The position numbers and the translations under genes are program-made. Shown one piece after another: positions 41,617-43,982 of a DNA stretch of 43,982 nt. The DNA is from Flavobacteriaceae bacterium (GTDB lineage Bacteria; Bacteroidota; Bacteroidia; Flavobacteriales; Flavobacteriaceae), in the NCBI GenBank assembly GCA_018608425.1, contig JABAZL010000189.1, forward strand, positions 1-43,982. Direction: 5' to 3'. Under the pieces are notes generated by a model, which ran no database searches, was not told where the DNA came from, and saw nothing but the letters and a program-made list of their open reading frames with translations. Within the stretch, counting starts at the first letter, position 1. Every line of letters begins with the position of its first letter.

Positions 41617-42397
41617 CTTCAATGGTTTTGATGAATGCAGCTGCGCTTGCACCCGGATTTTCTGTTTTCATGAAATTTTCGCCAACCAAAAATCCTTGAT
41701 AACCATAGGTTTTTAAATCGACTATTGAAGCAGCATTGCTGATCCCACTTTCCGAAATCTTTACAAAATCCAAAGGAATTTTCTCTACTAATGTTCGGCT
41801 GGTGTCGAGATCAACTTCAAAGGTTTTTAGGTTACGGTTGTTTACACCAAAAAGATCTAATGATGGCATAATCGACTTTTCTAGTTCTTCTAAATTATGT
41901 ACTTCCAATAAAACTTCTAAGCCTAAACTTTGTGCAGCTGTAGAGAGCTGTTCAATTTCTATCCGAGTCAATACCGAAGCAATTAATAAAATCACATCCG
42001 CTCCATGTGCCTTTGCTTCGATGAGTTGGTACTCGTCAACAATGAATTCTTTGCGTAACAATGGAAAATCTGTTACTGCCCGTGCAAGGGTTAAATCTTC
42101 GAGGGAGCCGCCAAAATATTTTCCATCAGTCAAAACCGACATGCCGCAAACCCCAGCAGCTTCATAACCTTGCGCAACATCGGTTACCGATAAGGAGCTG
42201 TTGATGTTTTGTTTCGAAGGTGATCGGCGTTTGTGTTCTGCAATTATTCCAGATTGACTTGATCGTAAGGCCTTCGCTAGGGAGGAAGTTGTTCGTCCAA
42301 AAAGGGGAGATGCTTCCCAATAAGAGACAGGGAAAAGTTGTTTGCGTAAAGCAACTTCTATTTTTTTGTCTGCAATTATTTTATCTAAAATAGTCAT
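41606..42397 (-). CDS. trpC: Indole-3-glycerol phosphate synthase
   Basis: TrpC closes the indole ring, converting CdRP to indole-3-glycerol phosphate. The 263-residue TIM barrel has catalytic lysines in EHKRRSPSK and LRKEFIVDEYQL, plus SVLTDGKYFGGS, LLEVHNLEEL, GVNNRNLKTFEVD, KISESGIS and LVGENFMK. Not fused to TrpF, unlike in enterobacteria. The start overlaps the trpD stop by one base (TAATG). Confidence 0.96.
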   Translation of the reverse strand: MTILDKIIADKKIEVALRKQLFPVSYWEASPLFGRTTSSLAKALRSSQSGIIAEHKRRSPSKQNINSSLSVTDVAQGYEAAGVCGMSVLTDGKYFGGSLEDLTLARAVTDFPLLRKEFIVDEYQLIEAKAHGADVILLIASVLTRIEIEQLSTAAQSLGLEVLLEVHNLEELEKSIMPSLDLFGVNNRNLKTFEVDLDTSRTLVEKIPLDFVKISESGISNAASIVDLKTYGYQGFLVGENFMKTENPGASAAAFIKTIEDEA

Positions 42398-43389
42398 TAG
42401 ATGCTTAGTTTTTGTAAGGTTGTTAAAGCGTGCAAGGCTTTGCCGCTTTCTAATGATTCTTTTGCTTTTTCAAAGCCTTCAATAGGGCTTACGTTTAAAG
42501 CTGTAGCGATTGCCATTCCGGCGTTGGCACATACAACGTTTTGTTGGGCTAGGGTTCCTTTGTTTTGAAGGACATTCATAAAAATACTGGCAGAGGAAGC
42601 CACACTCGATCCCCCAGAAATATCAGAAGCTTGAAGTAGCTGTACTCCAAAATCAGTTGGTGTCAATACCCGCTCGCTGTTTTTACTCAATGCCTTTGTA
42701 GAACCGGTTAAGGATATTTCATCATAACCTTTGAGGTCATAAAGAACGGTAACCTGTTGTTCTGTTTTTTGAAATAGGTAGTGATAGAGGCGAGCAAGCT
42801 CTAAATTGAAAACCCCGGTCAACTGATATTTCGGAAAAGACGGATTGACCAACGGACCTAGCATATTGAAAAACGTTTTTACCCCTAGATCCTTTCGAAC
42901 TGGAGCTACATTTTTCATTGCCGGATGAAAGAGAGGAGCATGTAAAATACAAATCCCAGCTTGATCCATACAGCGTTTTAAAAAATCTTCATCGTTTGAA
43001 AATCGAATGCCCAGATGCTCCAAAACATTACTCGATCCACAGCCCGAAGAAACACCATAATTCCCATGTTTTGATACATGAATTCCTGCACCAGCTGTTA
43101 CAAAAGAGGAAAGGGTAGAAATGTTGAAGGTGTCTTTTTCATCTCCTCCTGTACCACATAAATCAATTGTTTCAAATTCGCTCAGGTTAACAGCAATACA
43201 AAGTTCTAGTAAAGCTTCGCGAAAACCTTCGAGTTCTTGTAGGCTGATACTCCGCATCATGAAAACGGTCAAAAAGGAAGCAATCTGACTGCTGTTGTAT
43301 TTCCCATCTGCAATATTGACAATCATCTGTCGGGCTTCTTCTTTAGAAAGTAGCTCGTGACGAATCAAACGGTTGAGTGTGCTTTTCAT
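42397..43389 (-). CDS. trpD: Anthranilate phosphoribosyltransferase
   Basis: TrpD transfers phosphoribosyl from PRPP to anthranilate. The 330-residue protein has the PRPP-binding loop IDLCGTGGDEKDTFNIST, VSKHGNYGVSSGCGSSNVLE, LHAPLFHPAMKNVAPVRKDLG, FFNMLGPLVNP and YDEISLTGST. The catalytic domain and helical N-terminus are complete. It begins 3 nt after trpG and is separate from TrpG, not fused as in E. coli. Confidence 0.96.
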   Translation of the reverse strand: MKSTLNRLIRHELLSKEEARQMIVNIADGKYNSSQIASFLTVFMMRSISLQELEGFREALLELCIAVNLSEFETIDLCGTGGDEKDTFNISTLSSFVTAGAGIHVSKHGNYGVSSGCGSSNVLEHLGIRFSNDEDFLKRCMDQAGICILHAPLFHPAMKNVAPVRKDLGVKTFFNMLGPLVNPSFPKYQLTGVFNLELARLYHYLFQKTEQQVTVLYDLKGYDEISLTGSTKALSKNSERVLTPTDFGVQLLQASDISGGSSVASSASIFMNVLQNKGTLAQQNVVCANAGMAIATALNVSPIEGFEKAKESLESGKALHALTTLQKLSI

Positions 43390-43392
43390 AGC

Positions 43393-43956
43393 TTATGAGT
43401 TAATCCAATTTTCAATTATTTTTTTTCCATCAGGCGTCAGTACAGATTCTGGGTGATACTGAACCGCACAAACGTTATGTGTTTTGTGTCGCAAAGACAT
43501 CAGTTGCCCTTCTTCGTCAAAAGAAGTAGCAATCAATTCATCGGGAAGTGGTGTTTGAACTACCCAAGAATGATACCGACCAACTTCAAAAGTTTTGGGA
43601 AGATCAGTGAAAAGAACATCATCTTTAACAACATTAATAGGAGTAGCAACTCCGTGATACACTTTGTCTAAGTTGATGAGCTTTGCGCCAAATACTTCTG
43701 CAATTGCTTGTTGACCTAAACAAACACCCAAGATGTTTTTAGTGGGAGCGTAGCGTTCAATAGCCGCTTTGAGTAAGCCGGATTCTTCTGGAATACCGGG
43801 TCCAGGAGAAAGTACGATATAGTCAAAAGTTTCAAGTTCGTCCAAGTCAAATTGGTCGTTTCGTTTTACGGTAACGTCGCAATGCAACTCTTCTAGGTAG
43901 TGCACCAAATTATAGGTGAACGAATCGTAATTGTCAATGAGGAAAACTCTTTTCAT
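43393..43956 (-). CDS. trpG: Anthranilate synthase component II (glutamine amidotransferase)
   Basis: TrpG hydrolyses glutamine to feed ammonia to TrpE for anthranilate synthesis. The 187-residue class I amidotransferase has IDNYDSFTYNLVHYL, LSPGPGIPEESG, the nucleophilic Cys79 in ILGVCLGQQAIAEVFGA, and the His-Glu pair in VQYHPESVLTPDG. Similar proteins can also serve p-aminobenzoate synthesis as PabA. The ATG lies 1 nt after the upstream TAA of the probable trpE. Confidence 0.95.
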   Translation of the reverse strand: MKRVFLIDNYDSFTYNLVHYLEELHCDVTVKRNDQFDLDELETFDYIVLSPGPGIPEESGLLKAAIERYAPTKNILGVCLGQQAIAEVFGAKLINLDKVYHGVATPINVVKDDVLFTDLPKTFEVGRYHSWVVQTPLPDELIATSFDEEGQLMSLRHKTHNVCAVQYHPESVLTPDGKKIIENWINS

Positions 43957-43957
43957 A

Positions 43958-43982
43958 TTAAACGTCTTCGGCTAAGGTTAAG
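43958..43982 (-). CDS. trpE: Anthranilate synthase component I, C-terminal tip (partial)
   Basis: Only seven codons and a stop are inside the window, translating LTLAEDV. The identity is inferred from position: the gene directly precedes trpG in the same direction, as trpE does in this operon type. Sequence alone cannot confirm it. Confidence 0.55.

Overview
The window looks like a housekeeping segment from the chromosome of a member of the Flavobacteriaceae (Bacteroidota). The evidence is low-GC DNA with weak Shine-Dalgarno signals, repeated TAnnTTTG promoter boxes, a type IX secretion plug gene, a fused DAHP synthase/chorismate mutase, a complete Na+-pumping NADH dehydrogenase (Nqr) operon, and gene orders I associate with this family (rsfS-ftsH-LUD-cdsA-psd; pyrE/NUDIX/coaD/ddl/PASTA/rluD). 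The Nqr operon leans towards a marine lineage, but this is inference. I see no insertion sequence, prophage, CRISPR array, tRNA or rRNA.

Layout. 1-3181 (+): aromatic amino acid cluster with the tail of pheA, an aminotransferase, tyrA and DAHP synthase/chorismate mutase, closed by a palindromic terminator. 3246-5543 (-): aspartate aminotransferase and a fatty-acid desaturase. 5606-7929: rsmG (+), then apaG and the T9SS plug gene (-). 8105-15477 (+): nqrABCDEF, a terminator, then a small unknown gene overlapping the flavin transferase gene apbE. 15479-19129 (-): gpmI, a thioredoxin-like lipoprotein, map and a methyltransferase. 19221-22878: rsgA and dtd (+), murB and an aminotransferase (-). 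23017-24735: a broken aspartyl protease/PDZ gene and a DUF1573 gene. 24867-27497 (+): valS. 27505-31884 (-): rsfS-ftsH-LUD-cdsA-psd. 31940-37879: birA, pyrE, NUDIX, coaD, ddl, PASTA, rluD and yaaA. 37869-37979 (-): a 36-residue bTHX ribosomal protein gene missed by the ORF track. 38034-38696 (+): a uracil-DNA-glycosylase-like gene, followed by a 346-bp gap. 39043-43982 (-): trp operon E(partial)-G-D-C-F-B-A.

How it works together. The two ends deal with aromatic amino acids: the left cluster makes chorismate precursors and Tyr/Phe, and the right one makes Trp. The centre holds the sodium-motive respiratory complex plus ApbE, the enzyme that attaches FMN covalently to NqrB and NqrC. The remainder is translation and ribosome maintenance (RsmG, RsgA, RsfS, RluD, ValS, Dtd, Map, bTHX), envelope synthesis (MurB, Ddl, CdsA, Psd, desaturase) and proteolysis (FtsH).

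I found no convincing new multi-gene system. The best second-look items are the decaying aspartyl protease gene (nonsense codon plus an altered catalytic motif), the Ala-to-Glu change in the NqrB flavinylation motif, the unknown protein paired with apbE, the pyrE/NUDIX start codons 6 bp apart, the hidden bTHX gene, and the unexplained gap downstream of trpA.
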